Positions 17,101 through 28,301 of a stretch of 64,000 nt of DNA are shown here, piece by piece. Numbering within the stretch: position 1 is the first letter of the stretch; every line of letters begins with the position of its first letter. The notes beneath the pieces are model-generated. The model made no database searches and had not been told where the DNA came from. It saw only the letters and a list, made by a program, of their open reading frames with translations. Source of the stretch: Ectothiorhodospira lacustris. Its GTDB lineage: Bacteria; Pseudomonadota; Gammaproteobacteria; Ectothiorhodospirales; Ectothiorhodospiraceae. The stretch covers positions 1 to 64,000 of the forward strand of contig NZ_JAJNQN010000019.1 in the NCBI RefSeq assembly GCF_022227845.1, in the 5' to 3' direction. The position numbers and the translations under genes are program-made.

Positions 17101-17294
17101 TGCTGCTCCATCACCTCCGGGGCCACGCCGGGGTAGTTCACGGTGACGCGGATGTGGGGGTATTCGATGCCGGGCAGCAGGTCGATGGGGAGACGGTCGA
17201 CGAAGAACAGCCCCAGCACGAAGACCACCGAGGCGATAGCCAGGGTGCCCACCGGCCGTCGGATGGCCAGGTTGGACAGGCTCAGCCGCGCCAT
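14115..17294 (-). CDS. RND efflux pump, permease subunit
   Basis: The 1059-residue inner-membrane protein has the RND plan: one N-terminal membrane helix (IRRPVGTLAIASVVFVLGL), a large periplasmic loop (about 35-330), membrane helices 2-6 with GVGLLVDNAIVMLEN in the fourth (the proton-relay region; AcrB has two aspartates, here D-N), a second periplasmic loop and helices 8-12 with IGIVVNNAILLVEYI. It exports hydrophobic compounds together with an adaptor and an outer-membrane channel. It overlaps its adaptor gene by 13 bases; no TolC-type gene is nearby, so it presumably uses one encoded elsewhere. The substrate cannot be predicted. Confidence 0.92.
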   Translation of the reverse strand: MARLSLSNLAIRRPVGTLAIASVVFVLGLFFVDRLPIDLLPGIEYPHIRVTVNYPGVAPEVMEQQVTRVLERNLAATENLTRIDSRASEGRTNVNLTFEYGTNLDLALQDASRYLELARTQLPPDIEPPRLYKFDPSQDPVWIAGFSSTLRSEVEVRDWVEHRLAPQLLAIHGVSGVTAAGGMVREMEIIVDQARLRSYGLTLTDLTTTLAAENVDIASGWITGSSFDVMAKTDGLFRDVEDIENVLIDLPGGQGRHIRLSEVAMVRDGHREQRLFVRLNGIPAAQITVFKLPQANTVEVVDHIQATLARLERSGFIPEDIRYQVVGNPAFFIRGAITSVATAAILGGVLAMLVVLLFLGSLRKGFIIGLSIPIAIMAAFALMGASGLTLNIISLGGLALGVGLLVDNAIVMLENIYRHREQFGKSPLDAAHDGAREVVSAITASTFTSLAAVLPFLLITGLAALVFRELILTLSFAIIATLAAALTLVPMLAALLSRIEFHSGLEQSPPLRYFNRGIDRLRHGYRRRLPRLLRLRWAVLALAALGLAGSIHIAGQLGNEFLPQVDDGNVGVRMVLPPGTPPLETDAAVRRIEALLQELPHVETVFSMVGGHLSGGIINERPGTANLRVQLTPARGRPDLPAGQWVAMAQDALNRLDLPGARISVRPPAIQGLRLTAGDADLSIGIVGEDLDQLQRLAQEISARLEGIPGLEGVEVGREDRSPLLRIRVDRERAADLGLRVADVGRAIRDAVDGAVPTRFLTRNQEYDVRVRLPREQVADTEALGGLLLFRAGGEPILLRDIARFELGEGPAHIERENQTRIARVNGDINTAVADIGTVMTAVESRLSDLDLPDDYSLIFSGQWETIQETRRELLTVVLLAVFLVFVVLAVQYERLSNPLVILAAAPLSLMGVVGMLWLTQTSLSAPVLIGVVLLIGIVVNNAILLVEYIEIGQREQGLGMARAVVRAGGVRLRPILMTTSTTVLGMTPLAVGIGQGTEIMQPLALTVIGGLLVSMLLTLLVVPCLYLILAGNALRLKQALTGQNPSTIKSFTAPQKTP

Positions 17295-18361
17295 CCGACG
17301 ATCCGTACCCGCTGGCCCTCGCGCATGTCGATGGGGTTGGTGGCCAGGATGATGTCACCGGGGGTCAGGCCCTTCAGGATCTCGGTCCAGGGTCCTCGGG
17401 TCACGCCAATGTCCACGGTGCGCCGTACCAGGTGCTCTTCCTCAATCACATAGAGATAACGTCCCTCGCTGTCTTCGCCGATGGCGGCGGCGGGCACCGC
17501 CAGGGCCTCGGGGCGGGGATCGATGGGGGTCTGGATGCGGCCCAGAAAGCCCGGACGCACGCCGCCGGTCGAGGCCGATGCCGGCAGGGCCACTTCCACG
17601 GTGACCAGGCGGCTGGCGGCATCGGCCATGGGGAAGATGCGCCGGATACGGCCTTCAAGGACCCGTTCCGGCAGGGCATCCAAGCGGATGGGCAGTGTCT
17701 GGCCGACGCTCAGGTGGATCACGTCCATTTCGGAAACCCCGGGCCGCATCACCAGTTCGTCCAGGGCGGCCAGCTCGAACAGGGTGTCCTGGGCCTCCAC
17801 CGCCTCGCCGGGTTCCACATGGCGGGCGGTGACCACGGCATCCAGGGGGGCGGTGACCCGTCCGTAGGCCACCCGGGTCTCCCACAGCTCCCGCTGGCTG
17901 CGGCTGATGTGCAGGGCCACCCGGGCGCGCTGGTAATCGGCGTCACTCACCACGCCGCTGCTCCGCAGCTCCCGGGCGCGGCGATAGTCCAGGGTGGCCT
18001 CTTCCTCCTCGGCCCCGGCCCGGGCCAGTTCGGCCTGGTGTTCCGACAGATCCAGTGCCAGCAGCAGGTCTCCCTGCCGCACCCGGTCGCCGGCCTCCAC
18101 GGTGATGCGGTCGATGGTGCCGCTGGTGCGGCTGGCCAGCCGGATCACCACCCTGGGTTCTACGGTGGCCGACAGGGACAGGCTGCGGGACAGATCCCGA
18201 GGCTGGACTTCCATGGCGGCGATGGGCGCCCCGCGTTCGACCCGTGGGGCATCGTTCGATGCCGGGGTATCGCCTCCGCAGCCGATTGCCGACAGGGTGG
18301 CGGCCAGCAGCAGGAGGGAAAGGCAGCGGTATTTCGAGGCTGTGAATGGGCGTAAGGGCAT
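17282..18361 (-). CDS. RND efflux periplasmic adaptor, lipoprotein
   Basis: The 359-residue protein starts with a lipoprotein signal (SAIGC, Cys28), then has a lipoyl-like half (VVIRLASRTSGTIDRITVEAGDRV), a short helical hairpin (about 100-150), the second lipoyl half (RVTAPLDAVVTARHVEPGEAV), a beta-barrel domain and a membrane-proximal domain. It bridges the RND permease and the outer-membrane channel. It is first in a two-gene operon with the permease. Its start codon lies at the edge of a patatin gene remnant and has no evident ribosome binding site, so the true start is uncertain. Confidence 0.9.
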   Translation of the reverse strand: MPLRPFTASKYRCLSLLLLAATLSAIGCGGDTPASNDAPRVERGAPIAAMEVQPRDLSRSLSLSATVEPRVVIRLASRTSGTIDRITVEAGDRVRQGDLLLALDLSEHQAELARAGAEEEEATLDYRRARELRSSGVVSDADYQRARVALHISRSQRELWETRVAYGRVTAPLDAVVTARHVEPGEAVEAQDTLFELAALDELVMRPGVSEMDVIHLSVGQTLPIRLDALPERVLEGRIRRIFPMADAASRLVTVEVALPASASTGGVRPGFLGRIQTPIDPRPEALAVPAAAIGEDSEGRYLYVIEEEHLVRRTVDIGVTRGPWTEILKGLTPGDIILATNPIDMREGQRVRIVGWRG

Positions 18362-18379
18362 GACGGGTCAATATTGAGA

Positions 18380-18486
18380 ACCGTTTTCGTCCCGGATGCA
18401 AGCCCGTCGGTCATGACCACGGCGTTCATTGCCCCGGCGCTGGTGCCGGTGACGCTGCTGATATGTATGCGGGGATCCGCACCGGA
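18380..18486 (-). pseudogene. patatin-like phospholipase remnant
   Basis: A minus-strand frame reads SSVTGTSAGAMNAVVMTDGL, which is the nucleophile-elbow (GxSxG) region of patatin-like esterases. No oxyanion-hole glycine motif upstream nor catalytic Asp-Gly downstream is present, and the frame runs into the adaptor gene's start region. It is a short relic of a lost gene and is flanked on the other side by palindromic repeats. Confidence 0.6.
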
Positions 18487-18521
18487 AGAATGCCCAGTCC
18501 TTGGGGGTGCTCTCCCGGCCA

Positions 18522-18655
18522 CCGTCACTCCCACTCCCGAGAAAGCGGGAGCCCAGTTTTACACTGGATTCCCGCCTGCGCGGGAATGACGATTCACTTT
18601 CCCCGGTGCCTCAGGGTGGTGGTCCGGATGCCTGCTTTCGCGGGGATGACGATTA
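18522..18655. repeat. palindromic intergenic repeats (group near 18.5 kb)
   Basis: At least two imperfect inverted units of the type ATTCCCGCNNNCGCGGGAATGAC occur here (18569-18591 is the clearest, with related halves near 18523-18552 and 18628-18652). The same family occurs at 37317-37404 and 61908-62094. Such units are common dispersed palindromes in gammaproteobacterial intergenic DNA and may act as RNA hairpins or transposase-linked REP-like elements. Confidence 0.7.
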
Positions 18656-18673
18656 AGATGGGTGCTGGCCAGC

Positions 18674-18940
18674 TCAATCATCATCATCATCGTCGTCACC
18701 ATCGGACAGATCCACGGTGATGGGACGGTAGATCTCCACCCGGTCTCCTTCCTGCACCAGGTTGTCCAGCTTGCAGAATTTGCCGTAGATGCCCACCTTC
18801 TGGGTGTCCAGGTCGATGTCCGGGAACCGCTTGAGGATGCCGGACTGCTCAATGGCCTGCTGCACGGTGGCCCCTTCCGGCAACTCCACCTGCAGCCAGG
18901 CCTGGCCGTCGGGTTTACTGTAGGCTACGCCGACTTTCAT
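18674..18940 (-). CDS. rnfH: RnfH/RatB-family ubiquitin-like protein
   Basis: The 88-residue protein has a beta-grasp pattern: MKVGVAYSKPDGQAWLQVEL, a helix ATVQQAIEQSGILKRFPDI, VGIYGKFCKLDNLVQEGDR and VEIYRPITVD. RnfH is often encoded with rnf genes but its molecular role is unclear. It ends in a run of aspartates (DGDDDDDDD) that comes from an ATC/GTC triplet repeat at about 18676-18700, so the tail length may vary between strains. It is the last gene of the rnf operon, 30 bases after rnfE. Confidence 0.88.
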   Translation of the reverse strand: MKVGVAYSKPDGQAWLQVELPEGATVQQAIEQSGILKRFPDIDLDTQKVGIYGKFCKLDNLVQEGDRVEIYRPITVDLSDGDDDDDDD

Positions 18941-18970
18941 GAATCTGTTCCTCTCAAGCCCGTCATGTCA

Positions 18971-19666
18971 TCAGGATGTGGCCGGAGCTGCTGCCGCCGG
19001 GGCGGTCCGTGCCGCCAACCGAGCATCCAGCACCCGCTTGCCCGCCAGGATGAAACCCAGGGCCAGGAAGGCGCCGGGGGGCAGGATCATGAGCAAAAAG
19101 CCCCGGTAATCGGGAATCAGGGTCAGTTCCATCCAGGCAAAGCCTTCTCCCAGCAGCAGCTGTGCATCGGCGAACAGGGTACCGCTGCCGGGGATCTCGC
19201 GCACGGCCCCAAGGACCACCAGGATCACAGTGAACCCCACCCCCATGGCCAGGCCGTCCACCATGGCCCGGTGCACCGGCTGCCGGGAGGCGAAGGACTC
19301 GGCCCGCCCCAGGATGGCGCAGTTGGTGACGATGAGGGGGATGAACAGGCCCAGGGCCTTGTGCATCTCGTAAAGATAGGCGTTCATCACCAGGTCCACC
19401 AGGGTCACCAGACTGGCGATCAACAGGATGAATACCGGAATCCGCACCTCGGGTGTGATGATGGTGCGAAACATCGAAACCAGTAGCCCCGAGGCCACCA
19501 TGACGAAGGTGGTGGCCAGGCCCATGCCCAGCCCGTTGGTGGCGGTCCCCGTGACCGCCAGCAGAGGGCAGAGGGCCAGCATCTGGGCCATGACCACGTT
19601 GTTGTCCCAGATACCGTCCCGGAACAGACGGCGATAGTCTTCAAGTAATGCCTTGGCCTGACTCAT
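18971..19666 (-). CDS. rnfE: electron transport complex subunit RnfE
   Basis: The 231-residue protein has six membrane segments and family motifs such as NNVVMAQMLALCPLLAVT, PVFILLIASLVTLVDLVM and LIVTNCAILGRAESFAS. RnfE pairs with RnfA in the membrane core of the Rnf complex, which couples electron flow between NADH and ferredoxin to ion transport. The NCAILGRAE cysteine belongs to the intramembrane iron-sulfur site shared with RnfA. It overlaps rnfG by 4 bases. The alanine-rich C-terminus (AAAAPATS) varies in the family. Confidence 0.95.
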   Translation of the reverse strand: MSQAKALLEDYRRLFRDGIWDNNVVMAQMLALCPLLAVTGTATNGLGMGLATTFVMVASGLLVSMFRTIITPEVRIPVFILLIASLVTLVDLVMNAYLYEMHKALGLFIPLIVTNCAILGRAESFASRQPVHRAMVDGLAMGVGFTVILVVLGAVREIPGSGTLFADAQLLLGEGFAWMELTLIPDYRGFLLMILPPGAFLALGFILAGKRVLDARLAARTAPAAAAPATS

Positions 19667-20331
19667 GACTCGGTCTCCGGCAGGTTCTGTGCGGGCTGCG
19701 CCTCATCTGGTGCCCGTTGCAACAGTTCCGACTGATGGGCATGGAACAGGGTCAGCCCGTCCCGCACCGCGTTCACCACCGCCCGGGGGGTGATGGTGGC
19801 CCCGGTGAACTGGTCGAAGGGGCCGCCATCCTTTTTCACCGCCCAGCGGGGGGCGGGCAGGGCATCGAAGCTCAGGCCGTCGAAGGACAGGATCCACGGA
19901 TCACGGTTCACCTCGATCTTGTCGCCCAACCCTGGGGTTTCCTTGTGCTGCAGGACCCGCACGCCCAGAACCTCGCCGGCGGCATCCACGCCCATGAGGA
20001 CATGGATGGGGCCGGCATAGCCCCGGCCCTGGACCCGGAAGGCCACGCCGGATACCCGACCCTCCTGCCTGGCCCGGTAGACCTCCAGGGAACGTCCGTC
20101 TTCGATGCGCAGGGTATGGGTATCCTCCTGGGGGCGGTTGTCATGCATCTGTGCGGGCAGTACCTGCTCCAGGGTGCGGCGAAAGTCCTCGGCGCGGCGC
20201 TCGGCGATGGTGTCCCGGGTCTGCAGGTCGGCAATCACCAGCACGGCGCTGGCCAGCAGGGCGATGCCCCCCAGCAGGGTGGCCTGGTAGCCGACCCGCT
20301 TGCGATAGGTGGGTTGTGCCAGGGTGGTCAT
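19663..20331 (-). CDS. rnfG: electron transport complex subunit RnfG
   Basis: The 222-residue protein has one N-terminal membrane segment (TLLGGIALLASAVLVIADL) and a periplasmic FMN domain, with the flavinylation motif FTGATITPRAV where FMN is attached to threonine through a phosphoester bond. Other family parts are GYAGPIHVLMGVDAAGEVLG and HKETPGLGDKI. The start at 20331 is chosen because its ATG overlaps the rnfD stop by 4 bases and AGGAG precedes it; the open frame extends further upstream into rnfD. Confidence 0.95.
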   Translation of the reverse strand: MTTLAQPTYRKRVGYQATLLGGIALLASAVLVIADLQTRDTIAERRAEDFRRTLEQVLPAQMHDNRPQEDTHTLRIEDGRSLEVYRARQEGRVSGVAFRVQGRGYAGPIHVLMGVDAAGEVLGVRVLQHKETPGLGDKIEVNRDPWILSFDGLSFDALPAPRWAVKKDGGPFDQFTGATITPRAVVNAVRDGLTLFHAHQSELLQRAPDEAQPAQNLPETES

Positions 20332-21434
20332 GGGCGTTTCTCCTGGGCCGGTGCCGTCGCTTCCGGACTTTTCATCGGCAGGGGCTTCCCGCGCCGGGTG
20401 CGGCCATAGGTACGGGGGCGCAGGTAGTGATCGATCAGGGGCGTGAGGGCGTTCATGAGAATCACGGCAAAGGCCGCGCCTTCCGGATAGCCGCCCCAGG
20501 TGCGGATGACATAGATGAGCAAGCCGCATCCGGCGCCGAACAACAGCCGCCCCCCCACGGTACTGGGCGAGGTGACCGGGTCGGTGACGATGAAGAAGGC
20601 CACCAGCATGGCGGCGCCGGAGAATAGGTGCAGACCGGGTCCGGCATAGCGTTCCGGGTCGATGAGCATGAATACGGTGGACAGGATCACGAGGGTGCCC
20701 AGCATGGCCACGGGGATGTCCCAGGTGATGATGCGCCTGGCCATGAGCAGAAGCCCCCCCGCCAGTAGCAGCAGGGCGGAGCCTTCACCCAGGCTGCTGG
20801 GTACGAAGCCCAGGGCCTGCTGAAGCGGGGCGTAGACCCCGGGCAGGGTCTCGGACAGCCCCAGATCCCGGCTGAAGCCGGTCTGGGTCTCGCCCAGCAC
20901 GGTGGCGCCGGTGACGGCGTCGGGAACGGCGGTCAGGCCGAAGGTGATGGCCAGCCCTTCCAGAAAGCCGGGGGCGCCCGCTGAAAACAGAGGGGAAGGC
21001 GTGATCCAGGTGGTCATCTCCAGGGGAAATGACACCAGCAGGGCCACCCGCGCCAGCATGGCCGGATTGAACAGGTTCTGTCCCAGGCCGCCGAAGACAT
21101 GCTTGCCGACGATGATGGCAAAGGCCGCCCCCAGCACGCCGATCCACCAGGGCGCCCACGGCGGCAGGGTCAGGGCCAGCAGCAGGCCGGTGACGATGGC
21201 CGAACCGTCCATCAGGAACGGCGACACCGGGCGCCCGGCAATGCGCAGGGACAGGGCCTCGAACAGGACGGCGGCCAGGATGGTGATGAGCAGCAGGTTC
21301 AGGGCGGGCCAGCCGAACAGGTAGACGCCGAAGGCGGTGGCCGGGAGCAGGGCGAGGGTGACCCAGCCCATGTTCCAGGCCACGCTGCCGGGGGCATGGG
21401 TGTGGGGTCCGCTGACGGGGGTGGTCTGAGTCAT
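20328..21434 (-). CDS. rnfD: electron transport complex subunit RnfD
   Basis: The 368-residue membrane protein has about nine membrane segments and the second covalent flavin site of the complex, TGATVLGET. Other typical parts are SPFLMDGSAIVTGLLLALTL, VGKHVFGGLGQNLFNPAMLA and TDPVTSPSTVGGRLLFGAG. It resembles NqrB of the sodium-pumping quinone reductase. It starts 3 bases after the rnfC stop and overlaps rnfG. The C-terminal tail is basic and slightly longer than in E. coli RsxD. Confidence 0.95.
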   Translation of the reverse strand: MTQTTPVSGPHTHAPGSVAWNMGWVTLALLPATAFGVYLFGWPALNLLLITILAAVLFEALSLRIAGRPVSPFLMDGSAIVTGLLLALTLPPWAPWWIGVLGAAFAIIVGKHVFGGLGQNLFNPAMLARVALLVSFPLEMTTWITPSPLFSAGAPGFLEGLAITFGLTAVPDAVTGATVLGETQTGFSRDLGLSETLPGVYAPLQQALGFVPSSLGEGSALLLLAGGLLLMARRIITWDIPVAMLGTLVILSTVFMLIDPERYAGPGLHLFSGAAMLVAFFIVTDPVTSPSTVGGRLLFGAGCGLLIYVIRTWGGYPEGAAFAVILMNALTPLIDHYLRPRTYGRTRRGKPLPMKSPEATAPAQEKRP

Positions 21435-21437
21435 GGG

Positions 21438-22988
21438 TTAGGCCTTTGCCTCATCGGCGGCGGGGGTCTTGGGGGTCTCCTTGGCGGCGGCGGCCTTGGC
21501 GGCGCGGGCCGCCTTGGCTTCGTCGGCCTTGCGCTTGGCCGCCTCACGCTCGGCCTTGCGCCGTTCCGCCGCCTCGGCCTTGGCCCGGGCCTCCGCCTCC
21601 TGGCGTTCCCGACGTTGCTGGGCCAGGCGCTTGATCTCTTCCTGGCGGCGCTGCTGTTCCCGCCTGGCCCCCAGCACGCCCTTGGCGTGGTGGAAGAACT
21701 GCACCAGTGGGATATGGGAGGGACAGACATAGGAACAGGAGCCACAGGCCACGCAGTCCATCAGGCCGTAATCGACGGCGCCGTCCATGTCCTCCTTGCG
21801 AATCCTTGCCGCCATCTCCAGGGGCATGAGCCCGCAGGGGCAGGCGGCCACACAGCGTCCGCAGCGGATGCAGGGCATGGTTTCCCCGATGTTGATCTCT
21901 TCCGCGGTGAGGGCGATGATCCCGTTGCTGCCCTTGATGATGGGGACCTGGGCGTGGGGCATCACCTGGCCCATCATGGGGCCGCCCATCAGCAGGCGGG
22001 CCGGCGGTTGCCGGGTGCCGCCGCAATGGGCGAGCAGGTCCTCCACCCGGGTGCCCAGCAGGACCTCCAGGTTGGCGGGGCGCTGGACTGCGCCGCCGCC
22101 GACGGTGACGATGCGGGAAATCAGTGGACGGCGCATGCGCACCGCCCGATGCACCGCATAGGCGGTGCCCACATTGTGGACGATCACGCCGATGTCGGCC
22201 CCCAGCTTGCCGGCCGGGATCTCGCGGCCGGTGACCGCCTTGATCATGTGTTTTTCCGAACCCATGGGATAACGGGTGGGCACCGCCATGGCTTCGATGG
22301 TGTCCATCTCGTAGAGGCGTGCCTGCAGGGCGGCCAGGGCCTCGGGCTTGTTGTCCTCCACCACCACCAGGGCCCGTCTGGCCCCCAGGGCGTGACGTAT
22401 GATGCGAATGCCGTCCACCACCTCATCGGTACGTTCCCGCATCAGGCGGTCATCGCAGGTGAGGTAGGGCTCGCATTCGGAGCCGTTGATGATGAGGGTG
22501 TCGATGTGATGTCGGGACCCCAGGTTCAGCTTGATGGCGGCGGGAAAGGTGGCCCCGCCCATGCCCACCACCCCGGCCTCGGCCACCCGCTGGGCGATGA
22601 TTTCCGGTTCCAGATTCAGGGCATGTTCCGGGTCCGGCTCTTCCTGCCGGCGATCCTCGCCGTCCGGCTCGATGACGATGGTCTCCACCGGCAGGCCGCT
22701 GGGGTGGGGCGCGGGATGGGGTTCCACCGCCAGGATCCGTCCGGAGGTGGGGGCATGCACGGCCGCCGATACGGCGCCGTCGCCGCGGGCGATCATCTGG
22801 CCCTTAAGGACGGTGTCGCCGGCGGTGACCACCGGGCGCGCGGCGGCACCGATATGTTGCTGCACCGGCAGATAGAGCCGTGCCGGCAGGGGCAGGGGCT
22901 CGATCGGCAATCCGCTGGTGGCCTGTTTGCGGTCATCGGGATGGACACCGCCCTTGAACGCGGGCCGCTTGCGCATAAAAAAGAACAT
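21438..22988 (-). CDS. rnfC: electron transport complex subunit RnfC
   Basis: The 516-residue protein has the NADH/FMN-binding fold (VVGMGGATFPAAIKLN and NGSECEPYLTCDDRLM), two four-cysteine iron-sulfur motifs (CIRCGRCVAACPCGLMP and CVACGSCSYVCPSHIP) and a long A/K/E/R-rich tail (about 425-516) that probably forms a helix. It is the electron-input subunit for NADH on the cytoplasmic side. The frame is open upstream into rnfB, but the ATG at 22988 is chosen since MFFFMRKRPAFKGGVHP is the family N-terminus and GAAGG lies before it. Confidence 0.94.
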   Translation of the reverse strand: MFFFMRKRPAFKGGVHPDDRKQATSGLPIEPLPLPARLYLPVQQHIGAAARPVVTAGDTVLKGQMIARGDGAVSAAVHAPTSGRILAVEPHPAPHPSGLPVETIVIEPDGEDRRQEEPDPEHALNLEPEIIAQRVAEAGVVGMGGATFPAAIKLNLGSRHHIDTLIINGSECEPYLTCDDRLMRERTDEVVDGIRIIRHALGARRALVVVEDNKPEALAALQARLYEMDTIEAMAVPTRYPMGSEKHMIKAVTGREIPAGKLGADIGVIVHNVGTAYAVHRAVRMRRPLISRIVTVGGGAVQRPANLEVLLGTRVEDLLAHCGGTRQPPARLLMGGPMMGQVMPHAQVPIIKGSNGIIALTAEEINIGETMPCIRCGRCVAACPCGLMPLEMAARIRKEDMDGAVDYGLMDCVACGSCSYVCPSHIPLVQFFHHAKGVLGARREQQRRQEEIKRLAQQRRERQEAEARAKAEAAERRKAEREAAKRKADEAKAARAAKAAAAKETPKTPAADEAKA

Positions 22989-22999
22989 GGGGAGCACCT

Positions 23000-23539
23000 T
23001 CAGGCCGATTTGGGTTTGGGCCAGTGCCAGCGGCGCAGGCTGGGGGCTTCCGGCACCAGGGTCAGGCCCTGGGTAGGACAGACCTCCACGCATTTGCCGC
23101 AGCCGTTGCAGGCCTCGGTGAAGACCGTATGAATCTGCCGATTGGCACCCATGATGGCGTCGGTGGCGCAGACCTTGTAGCAGCGGGTGCAGCCGTTGCA
23201 GTGGTCGGGATCGATCACCGCAAAGGCGGGGACTTCCTCGCCCATGGCAGACAGGTCCACGGTGATGTCCAACTTGTCGGCCAGTTGCTGGGCCAGGAGC
23301 TTGCCGCCCGGCGGACACAGGGTCACCGGAGCCGTGCGGCTTGCCAGGGCCTGGGCGGCACTGGGGCAACCGGGCAGGCCGCACTGACCACAGTTGGTCC
23401 CAGGCAGCATGGCCTCGATCTCGTCAACCAGCGGGTCCTTTTCCACCCTCAGGTATTTGGCGGCCATGCCCAGGCCGTAGCCCAGGAGCAACCCCATGGT
23501 GGTGAGGATGAAAATGGCGGAAAGCAGGGAAGGTTCCAT
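23000..23539 (-). CDS. rnfB: electron transport complex subunit RnfB
   Basis: The 179-residue protein has an N-terminal membrane anchor, the four-cysteine Fe-S domain (GTNCGQCGLPGCPSAAQA) and two [4Fe-4S] ferredoxin motifs (CNGCTRCYKVCATDAI and CNGCGKCVEVCPTQGL). RnfB is the site of ferredoxin reduction or oxidation. It lies between rnfA (21-base gap) and rnfC (11-base gap) in the operon. Confidence 0.96.
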   Translation of the reverse strand: MEPSLLSAIFILTTMGLLLGYGLGMAAKYLRVEKDPLVDEIEAMLPGTNCGQCGLPGCPSAAQALASRTAPVTLCPPGGKLLAQQLADKLDITVDLSAMGEEVPAFAVIDPDHCNGCTRCYKVCATDAIMGANRQIHTVFTEACNGCGKCVEVCPTQGLTLVPEAPSLRRWHWPKPKSA

Positions 23540-23560
23540 CGGAAGTACCTCCTGTCGCGG

Positions 23561-26010
<2,450 letters not shown>

Positions 26011-26024
26011 CCCAGGGAAGCCTC

Positions 26025-27593
26025 ATGGTAATGTCTTCTTCAGCCTTAAGAGAGAATGGCGGGCAGCGCGCCGATTTGGTGGAGATGCAGCTGGACGCCC
26101 TCTACCAGGTGAGTCAGGTGCTCAGCCGTTCGGCGGATCTTCACGAGATCCTGTCCGACGTACTCCACGTACTGCACGAAGCCGCCGACATGCAGCGGGG
26201 AATGGTGTCGCTGCTGGACCCTTCCAGCGGTGAACTGATGGTGGGTGCCGCTCACACCGGCCATCGTGAGCAACTGGAAAAGGTGCGTTACCGTCCCGGT
26301 GAGGGCGTGGTCGGGGCGATCCTCAAGGAGGGCGATACCCTGGTGATCCGACGTATCGCCGATGAGCCCCGGTTTCTGGATCGCTTGCGTCTGTATGTGC
26401 CGGAGTTGCCCTTCATCGGCGTGCCCATCCAGGTGGGGGACGAAGCTCCCATCGGGGTGCTGGCCGCTCAGCCGGCTGCCGATGATGGGCTGCTCACCGA
26501 GCGGGCCCGTTTCCTGGAGATGGTGGCCAACCTGTTGGCGCAGACCGTGCGCCGTGCCTGGGACCTGGAAAAGGAGCGCCAGGCGCTGACCGATGAGCGG
26601 GACCGTCTGCGCCGGGAGGTGCGCAGCGGGTATCACCTGGATAACGTGGTGGGACATTCCCGGGAGATGCGCCGGGTGTTCGAACAGGTGCGTCAGGTGG
26701 CCAAGTGGCATACCACGGTGTTGATCCGGGGGGAGACCGGCACCGGCAAGGAATTGATCGCCAATGCCATCCACTACAATTCTTCCCGGGCCAATGGTCC
26801 CTTCATCAAGCTCAACTGCGCCGCCCTGCCGGATAACCTGCTGGAAAGCGAGTTGTTCGGCCACGAAAAGGGGGCCTTTACCGGTGCCGTGGCCCAGCGC
26901 AAGGGGCGCTTCGAGCAGGCCGACGGCGGTACCATCTTCCTGGACGAGATCGGCGAGATCTCCCAGGCCTTTCAGGCCAAATTGCTTCGGGTGTTGCAGG
27001 AAGGTGAGTTTGAGCGGGTAGGAGGTACCCGTACCCTCAAGGTGGATGTGCGGGTGGTGGCGGCCACCAACCGCAATCTGGAAGACGAAGTGGAGCAGGG
27101 GGAGTTTCGCGAGGATCTGTATTACCGCCTCAACGTGATGCCCATCTTCCTGCCCGCCCTGCGCAAGCGCACTGAGGACATCCCGGATCTGGCCCGTTTC
27201 CTGGTGGGCAAGCTGGCCAGGGCGCAGGGGCGCCCCCTGGATATCACCGATGGTGCCATCCGCACCCTGATGCGCCATGACTGGCCGGGCAACGTGCGTG
27301 AGCTGGAAAATTGCCTGGAACGGGCGGCCATCATGAGTGAGACGGGAAGTATCGATCTGGATGCGATCCAGCTCACGGGGCTGGAAGAGAAGCTGCCGTC
27401 GGCGCGCAAGGCCGTCGCCCCGCCTCCGGAAACGGATCTGGATGATCCGGAGCTGGACGAGCGGGAGCGGGTGATCGCCGCCCTGGAACAGGCGGGCTGG
27501 GTGCAGGCCAAGGCGGCCCGTCTGCTGGGGATGACCCCGCGCCAGATCGCCTATCGGATCCAGACCCTGAAGATCCGCGTCAAGCAGTTCTGA
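26025..27593 (+). CDS. nifA: nif-specific transcriptional activator NifA
   Basis: The 522-residue protein has an N-terminal GAF domain (about 25-180), a sigma-54-interacting AAA+ domain (about 205-440) with Walker A GETGTGKE, the GAFTGA loop in [15 protein letters not shown] and [10 protein letters not shown], and a C-terminal Fis-type helix-turn-helix ([19 protein letters not shown]). The linker before the DNA-binding domain lacks the cysteine motif of oxygen-sensing NifA, in line with control by the adjacent NifL as in Azotobacter and Klebsiella. It activates sigma-54 promoters from TGT-N10-ACA sites, two of which lie upstream of nifL. No nifHDK genes are in the window. Confidence 0.95.
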   Translation: MVMSSSALRENGGQRADLVEMQLDALYQVSQVLSRSADLHEILSDVLHVLHEAADMQRGMVSLLDPSSGELMVGAAHTGHREQLEKVRYRPGEGVVGAILKEGDTLVIRRIADEPRFLDRLRLYVPELPFIGVPIQVGDEAPIGVLAAQPAADDGLLTERARFLEMVANLLAQTVRRAWDLEKERQALTDERDRLRREVRSGYHLDNVVGHSREMRRVFEQVRQVAKWHTTVLIRGETGTGKELIANAIHYNSSRANGPFIKLNCAALPDNLLESELFGHEKGAFTGAVAQRKGRFEQADGGTIFLDEIGEISQAFQAKLLRVLQEGEFERVGGTRTLKVDVRVVAATNRNLEDEVEQGEFREDLYYRLNVMPIFLPALRKRTEDIPDLARFLVGKLARAQGRPLDITDGAIRTLMRHDWPGNVRELENCLERAAIMSETGSIDLDAIQLTGLEEKLPSARKAVAPPPETDLDDPELDERERVIAALEQAGWVQAKAARLLGMTPRQIAYRIQTLKIRVKQF

Positions 27594-27668
27594 GACCGGC
27601 CGGCAACCAGCTGATGCCCGTTCCCTTTTCTGGTACGCTTGGCGACTCGGTTCACCAGGCTGGCCTTC

Positions 27669-28301
27669 ATGCGCACCCGTATCAAGATCTGCGGCATCAC
27701 CCGACCTGAGGACGCCCGGGCCGCCGTGCAGGCGGGCGCGGACGCCCTCGGGCTGGTGTTCTACGCGCGCAGCCCGCGCGCCGTCACCCCGGACCAGGCC
27801 CGCGCCATTGCCGCCGTGGAAGCCCCGTTCGTCACCCGGGTCGGCCTGTTCGTGAATGCCGATGCCCAATGGGTGCGCCAGGTGCTGGCTCAGGTCAGCC
27901 TGGACCTGCTGCAGTTCCATGGGGACGAACCCCCCGATTACTGCGAGTCCTTCGGCCACGACTACCTCAAGGCCATCCCCATGGCCGAGCCTGTGGCCGT
28001 CGGCGAGTACATGGATCGTCATCCCAGGGCTCTGGGCTTTCTGCTGGACAGCCATGGCGCCGGCCAGGTGGGCGGGACCGGCAAGACCTTCGACTGGTCC
28101 AACTGGCCTACCCGGGCAACGCGCCCCCTGGTCCTGGCCGGTGGACTCCATCCGGACAACGTGGCCGCAGCCGTGCAACAGACCTGCCCCTGGGCGGTGG
28201 ACGTGAGCAGCGGCGTGGAGTCGGCCCCGGGCCTGAAGGACCCGGAACGCATGACCCGATTCATCAGCGAGGTAGTACGTGTCGACCGTGATCAAGCCTG
28301 A
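27669..28301 (+). CDS. trpF: phosphoribosylanthranilate isomerase
   Basis: The 210-residue TIM-barrel enzyme starts [16 protein letters not shown], with the catalytic Cys8 in [25 protein letters not shown] and [15 protein letters not shown] near the C-terminus. It converts N-phosphoribosylanthranilate to CdRP in tryptophan synthesis. The ATG at 27669 is chosen over an open extension upstream, because it gives the family N-terminus. It overlaps trpB by 23 bases in the gammaproteobacterial order trpF-trpB-trpA-accD-folC. Confidence 0.97.
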   Translation: MRTRIKICGITRPEDARAAVQAGADALGLVFYARSPRAVTPDQARAIAAVEAPFVTRVGLFVNADAQWVRQVLAQVSLDLLQFHGDEPPDYCESFGHDYLKAIPMAEPVAVGEYMDRHPRALGFLLDSHGAGQVGGTGKTFDWSNWPTRATRPLVLAGGLHPDNVAAAVQQTCPWAVDVSSGVESAPGLKDPERMTRFISEVVRVDRDQA

